This document shows, in pieces, positions 1-9,800 of a stretch of 64,000 bases of DNA. The DNA comes from Podospora pseudocomata (lineage: Eukaryota; Ascomycota; Sordariomycetes; Sordariales; Podosporaceae). The stretch covers positions 21,119-85,118 of the forward strand of contig NW_026946362.1 of the NCBI RefSeq assembly GCF_035222375.1, given 5' to 3'. Each line of letters begins with the position of its first letter. Position 1 is the first letter of the stretch. The translations under genes were made by a program, and so were the position numbers. The notes below the pieces were generated by a model. That model saw nothing but the letters and a program-made list of their open reading frames with translations, had not been told where the DNA came from and did not search any database.

Positions 1-984
1 AAGATTATATATTAGAGAGAGAAAAGTTTTACTTGGATTGGGCTTTAAAAACTTATGGTTTGGCTGTTTTAAATATGCTTAATATGCCAGGATCTAGTAT
101 GAGTTACAAACATACGGAAGAAAATTTATTAAAGATGAGTGAACTAAAAAAAGGTGAAAGGAATCCTATGTATAATAAGGCTAAATCCGATGCTTTTATA
201 GCTCAACAAATTAGAGATAAATCGGGTGAAAATAATCCTATGTTTGGTAAGACTAAGTCTGAACAGACTTTAGCTAAATTAAGAAAAATGATCTTTGTGT
301 ATGATGTTACACAAGATTATAAATTGTTAGGGGTGTATCCTACTGTTATGTGTACTCGTTTATTTAGATTGTGTAACAATACCTTAAAAAAAAGGATAAA
401 CAATAAGGAAATACATAACGGTAAATACTTCTTTTCTAAAGATCCTTACAACTCTGATGAGGTATAGTTATTTGGTTAATAAGGTATCTAACCACGATAC
501 TTTTGTAAAATTTATAATGTAAATACTATATTTACATTATATTGACATAATGTAGAATAAAGCTACAAGGAATTAGGATTAGTTCCCCTTATAATTAATA
601 AATATAAGGTAAAAAGAAGATGAATTTCAAGAAAAACTTTACACTTCTTCTCTTATTTAAGTGATGCAGTGCGGTGCGGTTCCTTAAGGGCCCCGATACA
701 AAGTTAACTTGAAGCGAAGCTTATTTTTAAAATATATAGAGCGAGCTTGCGCCTACGAAGTATGCATACTACGCCGCGCGATATATACTACCTACCTATA
801 TATAATAAATAATAAGAACGTTCAACGACTAGAAGGAAAGTCTTTATGATAACAACCTTCCACGAGCCTCTTCCGTCAATTAAACTTAATAATGACATAA
901 TAGTTAAGTAAGACGATGACATAGTCTGAACCCATGTGAAAATATGGGGATTAAAGGGTAAATCCTTTAACGTAACATAATTGG
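1..984 (+). mobile_element. cox1 terminal group I intron (3' part)
   Basis: The window opens inside the last intron of cox1, and its 5' splice site lies upstream of the window. After the endonuclease ORF, bases from about 600 to 984 carry ribozyme core pieces: a GAAGCGAAG-type segment near 712, a CGTTCAACGACTA segment near 819 and a GACATAGTCTGAACCC segment near 917. These pieces recur in the rnl and cob introns. The 3' splice site is placed after G984 because the next codons read as conserved cox1. A GC-rich palindrome insertion lies near 735-785 in a loop region. The assignment to group I is from these core pieces; the subgroup is not determined. Confidence 0.85.
3..467 (+). CDS. GIY-YIG homing endonuclease, C-terminal part
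   Basis: The reading frame is open to the window edge, so the 5' part with the GIY-YIG catalytic core is outside. What remains starts with a LEREKFYLD segment, which is the usual end of the GIY-YIG nuclease domain and contains the conserved Glu. Next come three NUMOD3-like DNA-binding repeats (patterns YKHTEEN, NPMYNK, NPMFGKTKSE), then a C-terminal segment resembling NUMOD1. The protein would cut an intronless cox1 allele to promote homing of the surrounding intron. Stop is TAG at 465-467. No internal disruption is visible in this part. Confidence 0.85.
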   Translation, partial: DYILEREKFYLDWALKTYGLAVLNMLNMPGSSMSYKHTEENLLKMSELKKGERNPMYNKAKSDAFIAQQIRDKSGENNPMFGKTKSEQTLAKLRKMIFVYDVTQDYKLLGVYPTVMCTRLFRLCNNTLKKRINNKEIHNGKYFFSKDPYNSDEV

Positions 985-1284
985 CCTAGAAGAATTAGCG
1001 ATTACCCTGATGCATTTGCAGGTTGAAATTTAATAAGTAGTTTTGGGTCAATCATAAGTGTAGTAGCTGCATGATTATTCTTGTATATTGTATACTTACA
1101 ATTAGTTGAAGGAGAATATGCAGGTAGATTCCCTTGATTAAACCCTCAATTCTATACAGATACTCTACAAGCTCTTCTAAATAGAAGTTATCCTAGTTTA
1201 GAATGAGCTTTAAGTAGTCCACCGAAACCTCATGCTTTCGTAAGTCTTCCTTTACAATCCAATATATTAAGAAGTGGTTTTTAG
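985..1284 (+). CDS. cox1: cytochrome c oxidase subunit 1, last exon
   Basis: This is the last 99 codons plus stop of the catalytic subunit of complex IV, embedded in the inner membrane. The translation (TGA read as Trp) begins PRRISDYPDAFAGWN and runs through the final transmembrane helix (SIISVVAAWLFLYIVYLQ) to the matrix tail PPKPHAFVSLPLQS. The exon start follows intron G984 and the stop is TAG at 1282-1284. All earlier exons are outside the window. A short decayed copy of the same C-terminus lies downstream at 1308-1373, which suggests that this exon was replaced together with an incoming intron. Confidence 0.95.
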
Positions 1285-1307
1285 GTTTAATAGAGGCTAT
1301 TAAGGGA

Positions 1308-1373
1308 CCCTTAATGAAATTAACTTTAACTAGTAAACCTAAAGCTTATAGTTTTGTAAACACTACCTTATAA
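1308..1373 (+). pseudogene. possible remnant of an older cox1 C-terminus
   Basis: After the cox1 stop, another frame reads 21 residues before TAA, including TSKPKAYSFVNTTL. It aligns without gaps to the cox1 tail PPKPHAFVSLPL, with 8 of 21 positions identical, including the PK and FV pairs. It has no independent start and is out of frame with cox1. The alignment is seen directly; that it is the resident 3' end displaced by exon co-conversion is inference. Confidence 0.45.
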
Positions 1374-1402
1374 AGTAGTATTTTACAGTGCTATTATATG
1401 CG

Positions 1403-1427
1403 GTACGACGGCGCAAGCTCGTCGTAC
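1403..1427. repeat. GC-rich palindrome around GCGCAAGCT
   Basis: GTACGACG and CGTCGTAC form a perfect 8-bp stem around a GCGCAAGCT loop. This is a compact example of the dispersed element family found throughout the window. It sits in the cox1-trnR spacer (1285-1728), which otherwise shows only further GC motifs and AT-rich filler. Confidence 0.85.
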
Positions 1428-1728
1428 TATTTTATTAACAGAGGTTATATTCTAAGGTTAATGATAATCATAGCTAGCATACTTCATTGTAAAGCACAAG
1501 CTCGGTTATTATATTTTAGTGGTCGATGATAACCATAGTTATGTGCGAGGTAGGGGCGCATAGCATAGTATGCTATGTATATAGCATTATGTAGTATAAG
1601 CTTGGCTTTTATTTATGTCGCATGATGATGATACAGGCATACAGACATAATTCGTCAGTACGTCATGCAAACATATGTACTGACTAAGTATGTCGAGGAG
1701 GAGGCCCTCCTCCTCCTCTAAATAAAAA

Positions 1729-1798
1729 GGTGTGTTAGTTTAATGGCAAAACATGGCGCTACGGACGTTGTTTTATAAGTTCGAGTCTTATACACATC
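1729..1798 (+). tRNA. trnR: tRNA-Arg (ACG)
   Basis: The acceptor pairs GGTGTGT with ACACATC. A D arm is present, the anticodon loop is CTACGGA (ACG), and the T arm is ATAAG-TTCGAGT-CTTAT. The anticodon stem uses several G-U pairs. Confidence 0.85.
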
Positions 1799-2147
1799 TG
1801 TAATGTCTTATCCTACCATATAATATTCTGGATTTTTAAGTTTTAGTTTTAGACGCAGAAATATATTTTAAGGCGCGAGCTCTAAATGTAATAGTAGCCC
1901 TCTACTACTTCGAGCTTGCGCGCCCGGCTCAGTAAAAAAAATTTTTTATGTGCATAAACATGTATGTGGATAAATAAATTTAAATATGTTGCAGTCTGTG
2001 CGCGTAACTTTTTAAGTAATAAATTCATAACCAGGAGATGCATCATAATGGTGGGTATCATTTAAGTGAGCGTGGTAGGGGCTTATTTATTATACCGCAC
2101 GGTATAAGGTTACTTTAAATAATTTACAAACTTTTAATATTTTCGCT
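1799..2147. other. trnR-nad4L spacer
   Basis: No gene is seen in these 349 bases. They contain GC-rich motifs near 1872-1925, including CGAGCTTGCGC, and a small TATACCGCACGGTATA palindrome near 2090-2105. The latter resembles motifs at 37328 and 37580. Confidence 0.6.
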
Positions 2148-3843
2148 ATGAATATTACCTTAATACTTTTTTTAATAGGAATTTTAGGATTCGTATTAAA
2201 TAGAAAAAATATTATATTAATGCTTATTTCAATTGAAATAATGCTATTAGCTATAACATTCCTAATATTGGTAAGTTCACTTAATATGGATGATATAATC
2301 GGTCAAACTTATGCTATTTATATAATAGTTGTTGCAGGTGCAGAATCTGCTATAGGTTTGGGTATTTTAGTTGCTTTCTATAGATTAATTAACTCTCCTG
2401 ATAAAAATCCAAGATCAAATTATTCTTATTCACATTTTAATTTATTACCCGCAATTTCACGACGAAGTCGTAATTTAATCCAATCAAGGAATTATTCTAG
2501 CCTTTCGTCTAGGACTAGCGCTGTATGCAGTGCTAGGTCAGAGGGTGAAAGGAAAATAGTTTTAAATCCTTCATTTATAAGTGGGTTCTCTGATGCTGAA
2601 GGTTCTTTTGTTGTAACTATTTTAAATAATCCTAGATATAAAATAGGATGAAATGTGCAAGCTAGATTTCAAATAAAGTTACATGAGAAAGATAGAGCTT
2701 TATTATTATTAATTCAAAATTATTTTGATAATGTTGGATATATATCTAAAATAAATGATAAATCTACGGTTGAATTTAGAGTTAGTGATATAACTAGTTT
2801 AAATAATATAATTGTACCTCATTTTGAAAAGTATACATTAATAACTAATAAATATAAAGATTTTATAATATTTAAACAAATAGTATCGTTAATGTCAGAA
2901 AACAAACATACTACTTTAGAAGGGTTAAAAGAAATTTTAGATTATAGAGCATCTCTTAATTGGGGTTTATCTAAAAATTTAAAGGAATCTTTTCCTTCAA
3001 TAGTACCAGTTAAAAGAGTAGAAATTGAGGTTAATATATTAAGTAATTTACGGCTACGCCCTAACTGAGTAGCTGGTTTCTCAGCAGGAGTGCGAAGCCC
3101 CAATTTTTTTATAACTATATCTGGTAATAAAGTATGATTACGTTTTTCTATAGCTCAAGACTCAAGAGATATATTGTTATTAAAAAGTTTAGTTGAATTT
3201 TTTAATTGTGGTTATATAGCTCAATATAAAAATCGTAAAGTATGTGAATTTATAGTTACAAAAATTAATGATATAATTATATATATAATTCCTTTTTTTG
3301 AAAAATACAAAATTGAAGGTTCTAAATATAAGGATTATGTTAATTTTAAAGAAGCTGCTATTCTTATTAAGAATAAAGAACATTTAACTGAAAAAGGTTT
3401 AAATAAAATAATAGAATTAAAAAATTCTATGAATAAGAATGATTAATATTTTCTTGATTAAAAGGAAGTTTTCATCTTGATCACCAAAGGCGAAGTGAAC
3501 CTTCGTCTAGTCTTATACAAGGCGAAACTCTCAAATTGCGGGAAATTCTTAAAAACAAATCTACCAAGTTAATATAGTAATATAATTAATGGAACAGGTA
3601 ATGATTTGTTGTATGGTAAAAACGATTTGTATATATAGAAAATCTGCAGCCAAGCACCAAGTATTCTTGCTACGCAGGAATAACGGTGTGCAGTTAATCG
3701 ACTAAATGTGAGTTGGTTTTTTATTAATATGGGCTGCACAAACTAAAGCTCGGATATTAATAATTAGCTTAAGATACAGTCAGTCTCAATATGAGAATAT
3801 TGAGGTAAAACGAAGAGGAAGTATAGCAATAGAATATAAATAA
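2148..3843 (+). CDS. nad4L: NADH dehydrogenase subunit 4L
   Basis: This is a small three-helix membrane subunit of complex I (proton-pumping arm). Exons are 2148-2386 and 3813-3843, giving 89 aa. The first exon starts [14 protein letters not shown] and contains the conserved [19 protein letters not shown] segment. The second exon is tiny, encoding RGSIAIEYK and TAA. Splice sites were chosen so that exon 1 ends in T, the intron ends in G and the tta Leu codon is restored. The stop codon shares its last A with the nad5 ATG at 3843, the usual fungal nad4L-nad5 overlap, which suggests co-transcription and coupled translation. Confidence 0.95.
2387..3812 (+). mobile_element. nad4L group I intron
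   Basis: This 1426-base intron has its LAGLIDADG ORF in the 5' part. The ribozyme core follows the ORF: TCAAATTGCGGGAAAT near 3531, GCAGCCAAGC near 3646, GCAGTTAATCGACTAAATG near 3689 and an AAGATACAGTCAGTC segment near 3771. The same core pattern is seen in nad1 intron 1. Confidence 0.9.
2388..3446 (+). CDS. LAGLIDADG endonuclease ORF with damaged second motif
   Basis: The frame continues from nad4L exon 1 through the intron (TGA as Trp) for 352 codons to TAA at 3444. It is a monomeric two-motif LAGLIDADG protein of the I-OnuI-like kind. Motif 1 is intact ([12 protein letters not shown]). The second should read about AGFSxGEGxFF, but here is [13 protein letters not shown]: codons at 3090-3101 carry the GC-rich string GTGCGAAGCCCC in place of the usual Glu-Gly. 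The frame is kept but the second catalytic acidic residue is lost. Another GC insertion (LRLRP) lies at about 3049-3062. I infer a cleavage-deficient protein that might still bind DNA or help splicing. Confidence 0.85.
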
Positions 3844-6800
3844 TGTATTTAAGTATAATAATCTTACCTTTATTAGGATGTATAGTATCTGGCTTTTTAG
3901 GTAGAAAAGTTGGGGTTAAAGGTGCACAACTAATTACATGTTCAAATGTAGTAATTACTACAATATTATCAATATTAGCTTTTATTGAAGTAGGTTTTAA
4001 TAATATTCCTGTTACTATAAATTTATTTAGATGAATAGATAGTGAATGGTTTAATATCATTTGAGGTTTCCAATTTGATAGTTTAACAGTTTATTTTGTG
4101 GGTCTGCTGTTTATACAGCAGACAGAAGCTGTGTTGGTTTTAATCCAACTGTATAAGAATATATATTTAAAAAAATTATTTAATTGTATATTAGTTAGTT
4201 TAGCTTTGAAATCGCTTTGTATAAATGATTTAGAGCTAGCGCCCAATAAAAAATCAAAACTTTCATCTTTATTCCTTAACCATTCTCTGGTATTTATTAA
4301 AGGGAGAGTATATAGTTTAAGGCGCAAGCCTCAAATAATGAATTATTTAACCCAGCAAACAGCTAAATTTTCTACCCTGAAAGAAGATGGTCGGGTGCGT
4401 AGCCCAAATTTTTTAGAATGATTCGTAGGATTTACCGATGCTGAAGGTAGTTTTAGTATAAACCCTATGCATACTAAGGATGGATCGACTCTATCTAAGG
4501 TTGGATTCATGTTTAAAATCGCTTTGCATATAGACGATGAGAAGGTTTTAAGATATATTAGTGCTAAATTAGGTGTTGGAGGGGTTCGTCTTTATAAAAA
4601 TGAATGTATATTTAGTGTTACTGATAAAAAAGGTATACTATTATTAATATCGATATTTGATAAATATAATCTAAATACCTCAAAATACTTAGATTATTTA
4701 GATTTTAAACAAGCTTTTTTTGGCTACCATTTTAATGGTTGAAATAATAATTTAGATAGTGAAACCAGTTTTACTAGTGAGTCAATAAAAAATAAAATTA
4801 TAGAACTAAAAAATAAAATGAATACTAATCGTATTAATTTTGATAGACCTGAAAGTTCTAAAATTATAATTACTAAATATTGACTACTAGGGTTTATAGA
4901 AGGGGATGGGTCTTTCTTTATAAGAAGAGATAATTTAACACCTACTTTTTCTATCGAAAATACTGGGGTACAATTGCCTGTTTTACTTAAGATAAAAGAA
5001 TTCTTAGAAAATTCTCTTGGTTTTGACAAATATTCTTTATATAAAATAAAAAATTCATCTATTATATTACTAACTATAGTAAAAGCTAGATGCGTTAATG
5101 GTAAAAGTAGTGTATCTCTTATTATAAATAACATAAATGTTCTATATAATTATTTAATACCTTTCTTTTCCGACGCTGAATTTTTAACTAAAAAAGGAAA
5201 AGATTTTAACGATTTTAAAATTATCAGTAAAGCTGTGTATATGGGAGCCCATAGGAAAGAAGAGATAAGATCTTTAATTTTAAAATTATCAAATACTATG
5301 AATAATTTTAGATTATCAACCTATAAAGGAATAATTGAATATTTAAATAAAGAGGAATTAAATATATTAACAACTGTAACATCTACATTTGAATATCTTA
5401 TAGATGGAAGAGTCAGGGATAATATTACAAAAAAAATATTACCTAAACAGGTTAGTTGTATATACGAAATAATAAAAAATTATGGAGAAATTCTATTAGC
5501 TAATTCTTTAACTGAAGCTGCTTCAATTGTAGGATTATATCCTGATACTTTAAGTAAATATTTAGATATTGAAATATTAAATCCTAAAGATGCTTTTATT
5601 GAAATTAAAAATTTAAAAATTAGAAGAGTACGTGTACTCTTTAGGAATACAGAGCTTCCATACTTCGTTAGTAAATAGGGACTCCCCCCCCCCGTCTTTT
5701 AATTACTTTCATTACGGTATATGCCTACGAAGTCTGGGACTATAATTAAATAAAAACTTTATATATATATATAATAACCCTTACAATAGCCACAATTAGC
5801 TAGCTTAACTATTTGAGCTGTGGGTTTTACCGAGGTAAACATATCAATGGTATGTATGTGCACAAGCTCTTCTTGATGGTTTTCAGCTATTGTGGCGGCG
5901 CAAGCTCGCAAGGGGGTATATAATGTTTATTAATAAATCACTTTTAATCAAGAATATTATAAATGCGCAAGCTACAAATTATACGGAGTACTAAAAAAAA
6001 TTTTTTTGCTTCGTGCTTCGCTAGAAAGGATCTTAATATACAGAGTATATCATTAATAGGAATTGAGCAAGATTATAATCAAACAATTCTATACTTATAC
6101 AAAAGTGGTGAAAACGGTTAAGGAGGATATACTTTAAGACCGTCGGCAGTTATAAATGTCGCTACAGACTGGTTCACCGGGGTTAGGCTGAAATGTCTGT
6201 CCAAATGTACAGTCGGATCCTAGAACGAATGTGATATCGTAGAGAGTAAATATTTATCGAAAAAACACTACACATAGTGGATAGCCTTACCGCAAAGGTA
6301 ATAAACTCTTAAGTAGGTAAACTACTCTTAATGTCTATTGCTCTTATGACAGAGTTGACATCAAGGTCAGGTTAACTAGGATTGTTCAATGTTAATTCCT
6401 GTATTGATAATAAGTTCTTTAGTTCACATATATTCAATTTCGTACATGAGTAGTGATCCTCGAGGTAGCGTGGAGGGAATACGCTTCTATGGGGGTAAAC
6501 TGTCAAATTCCGGGGAACTCCTAAAGCTTAAGGTACCAAGCTGTATTTGAAAAATTATCAGTGGCTGAGGTAATTGCTCAGGTATGGTAACAAGCCTTAA
6601 GATATGTGAAAACAAAATGGACAATCGCGGATCTAAGTCAACAAAACTAAAAGTTAATGTTGTAAAAGAGCAACGAGTAAACGGCAGTTGATCAGCTAAG
6701 TCTAACTTAACTAATTTAAGATGTACTCTAACAGGTTTTGAAAAGAATCGTGGTATAAATCACGGCTTCAACCGTCAAATGAGTTGAAGTTCACGTGTTA

Positions 6801-9800
6801 AAATCCCATCTAAGCAATTCCGTCTCAGCTCCGTCGTTTTTATTCATGGTACTTCTAAATTGACTTCGGTGAATCCTGGAGTTTGGTCTGGTTTAATAGA
6901 CGGAGAAGGTTCTTTTTCAATAATCTTAGTTAGAAATTCAACACGTAAATTAGGTTGACGTCTTGAACCAAAATTTCAACTTGGTTTACATAAAAAAGAT
7001 TATGATGTATTATTACAGTTACAGCTTTTTTTAGGTGGTGCCGGTGGTATCTATTCAGCTCGGAATGGTGAGTTTGTTAACTACATAATTAGTTCTATTA
7101 AAGATTTAAATAAACTTGTTGTTCATTTAGAACATTATCCATTGTTAACTCAAAAATCCGTGGATTTCTTTTTCTTTAAACAAATAATAGATTTAATTAA
7201 TAATAAAGCTCATTATACTGTTGAAGGTTTAAATAAAATAGTAAATCTAAAAGCATCTATGAATTTAGGTTTATCAGATAAGTTAAAATTAGAGTTTCCT
7301 GGATATCAAGTCATGGAAAGACCTATTTTTAATTGTATCGAAGTAGCTGCAAATATAAGTCCTTCTTGGATTTCTGGTTTTGTTAGTGCTGAAGGGAACT
7401 TTGATGTTCGTACACCTAAAACAAATAGTAAAACGGGTTATAGAGTTCAGTTAAGATTTAGGATAACCCAGCATGTTAGGGATATCGTATTAATGGAAAA
7501 ATTAGTTCAATATTTAGGAGGAGGAAAAGTATATAAATATACTAGATCTGGTGTTCATTTAAGTATAGTTGATTTCTCCTTAATCACTAATAGAATAATT
7601 CCTATATTTAAAGAAAATCCTTTAGTTGGTGTAAAATCTAAGGATTTTGAAGACTGATGTAAAATACATGAATTAATGGTTAATCGTTCACACTTAACTA
7701 TTAAAGGTATGAACTTTATACAAGAAATTAAATTGGGTATGAATAGAGGTAGAAGTATTGAGACAGAGTAAGAAGGTAAGATTAATTAATTTCAAGATTA
7801 CGTCACTTCGTCTATATGAAGAATTTGCTTTAAGACCCTCGATGTAACCGGCGCCATTCAAAAAAGTAAACTAGTATAAAATGAGACAAATTGTATGATA
7901 AATTTAACAAAAGCATAATCAAAGGTTTTTTAGTTATTTAAGCTTATTTACATTTATGATGATAATACTTGTAACAGCTAATAATTATTTATTAATGTTT
8001 GTAGGATGAGAAGGTGTAGGAGTTTGTTCATATCTATTAGTTAGTTTTTGATTTACTAGAATAGCAGCTAATCAAAGTTCTATATCTGCCTTCTTAGCTA
8101 ATAGAGTAGGGGATTGTTTTTTAACAATTGGTATGTTTGCTATATTATGATCTTTAGGTAAACGAAATAATTGTAAAGTTTTCATGAGCTTGCGCCTCAC
8201 GCACAAGATCAAAAATAAAAAAACTAGCTCATTAACCAAATACACTTTGAGCAATGCTCAAAGATGCTTTCATAAAACAACAAATATTTTAGGTAGTGCT
8301 GTACAAGCTAAAGCTTGTACTTCTCATTTTATAGCTTGCGCACATATATCTGATATTCAAATTAGGAAGTATTCTAATTCACCTTTTGCTCCTTATTTAG
8401 CAGGATTAATAGAAGGTGATGGACATATAGCTGTACATGATAAAAATACACAAAAAAAAGAGTACAGACCAAAGATTATTATTGCTTTTAATATTAACGA
8501 TAAACCTTTAGCTGAAAAATTATCAACAGTATTAGCTGTTGGTAAAGTAATTGATAGAGCTAGTACAGGACATGTATTATTACAAATTTTGGCTAAAGAA
8601 GAAGTATTAAAAATAATTAATTTAATTAATGGTCATATGCGTACACCTAAAATAGAAGCACTACATAGAGCTATTCGTTGAATAAATGAAAAAGATAATA
8701 GCTCTATACCGTTATTAGGTATAGATTCTTCTCCTTTAGAGAGTAATAGTTGATTATCCGGATTTACAGACGCCGATGGGTGTTTTGGTATAACTGTATA
8801 CGATCGTAAGAAAAATGGAGTATTTTTAAGAACAAGTGTTAAAACTTCTTTCCGAATAGAAGTAAAACAAAATTATTCCAGAGAGGTTACATTAGAGCAA
8901 GGTGGGCGTAGCACTAGTTTTTTTTTTATTATGAGTGAAATTGCCGCATTTTTTACCGTAAATTTATATACTAGAACTAGAAAGACAGAGGATAAAGTAT
9001 TTTACGCTTTTGCTGCAGTGGCTCATAATTCAAGAAGTCATGAAATACTTCGTAATTATTTTGATAATTATCCTTTGTATTCATCTAAATATCTAGCCTA
9101 TAAAGATTGATGTCTTGTTCAAGTTCTTCATAAAGGATCTTTAAGTAAGGAGAACTTAGAGATAATAAAAGCTATTAAAAATGGGTTTAATACTAAGAGA
9201 AAAGTATTTGATTTTTCACATTTGAATTCTTTACAATTTAAATAAATTGCCGTGAGAGGTAGTAATATCTCTCTTATTATATAACTATGTGCGGGAAAAC
9301 CCTAAAGTCTTTTTATAGATTATTGTGGAAACTTTTTATATATAACTGCGTACACAAAACTTAAAAATTAAAAAGAATAGAATCCTACGAGCTTGCGCCG
9401 TCGTATGGTGACTTTTGCTGCTATGTACGGCGCTATATATAGCGCTATATATAGCGAGGCGCAAGCTCCTCCTCCTCGTAGGGCTTACTTATATGCTTGC
9501 AGACTTCGTACGCATACTTATTTGCGGCGTAGCCGTCAGAAGTATAGCTGTCAGAAGCATGAAGTATAGCAGGAACAGTAGGATGAAAATGGACAATCCG
9601 CAGGAAACTAAGAATAATTCTAATTTATTTAAGGATCCTCAGAGACTACACGTTATACGCCCTTTATCCATAATGTTGTGCATACTTCGTCTGCCTAAAA
9701 CATATGTTGAACAAGGGTGAAAATATAGTCCAGTTATAGCTGAAAAGTTATAAGTTATTCGAATTTAGATTATAGTACAGTATTTTCATTAGCCCCTTAT

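Larger units (their letters stand above)
8160..9761 (+). mobile_element. nad5 intron 3 (group I)
   Basis: This 1602-base intron lies between codons for WSLG and NLDYSTVF. After the ORF, GC-rich palindromes occupy 9429-9478. Core pieces follow: CAGGAAACTAAG (near 9600), GGATCCTCAGAGACTACACG (near 9632) and ATATAGTCCAG (near 9723). This core pattern is shared with the cox2 intron, nad1 intron 2 and cob introns 1 and 4. Confidence 0.9.

Noticed and set aside
3764-4060. 98-codon minus-strand ORF across the nad4L-nad5 junction
   Set aside because: It is the antisense shadow of conserved nad4L and nad5 coding sequence and has no recognisable motif. The same holds for the other minus-strand frames within coding genes.
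4724-5134. 136-codon minus-strand ORF
   Set aside because: It is antisense to the nad5 intron 1 LAGLIDADG gene, whose catalytic motifs fix the coding strand.
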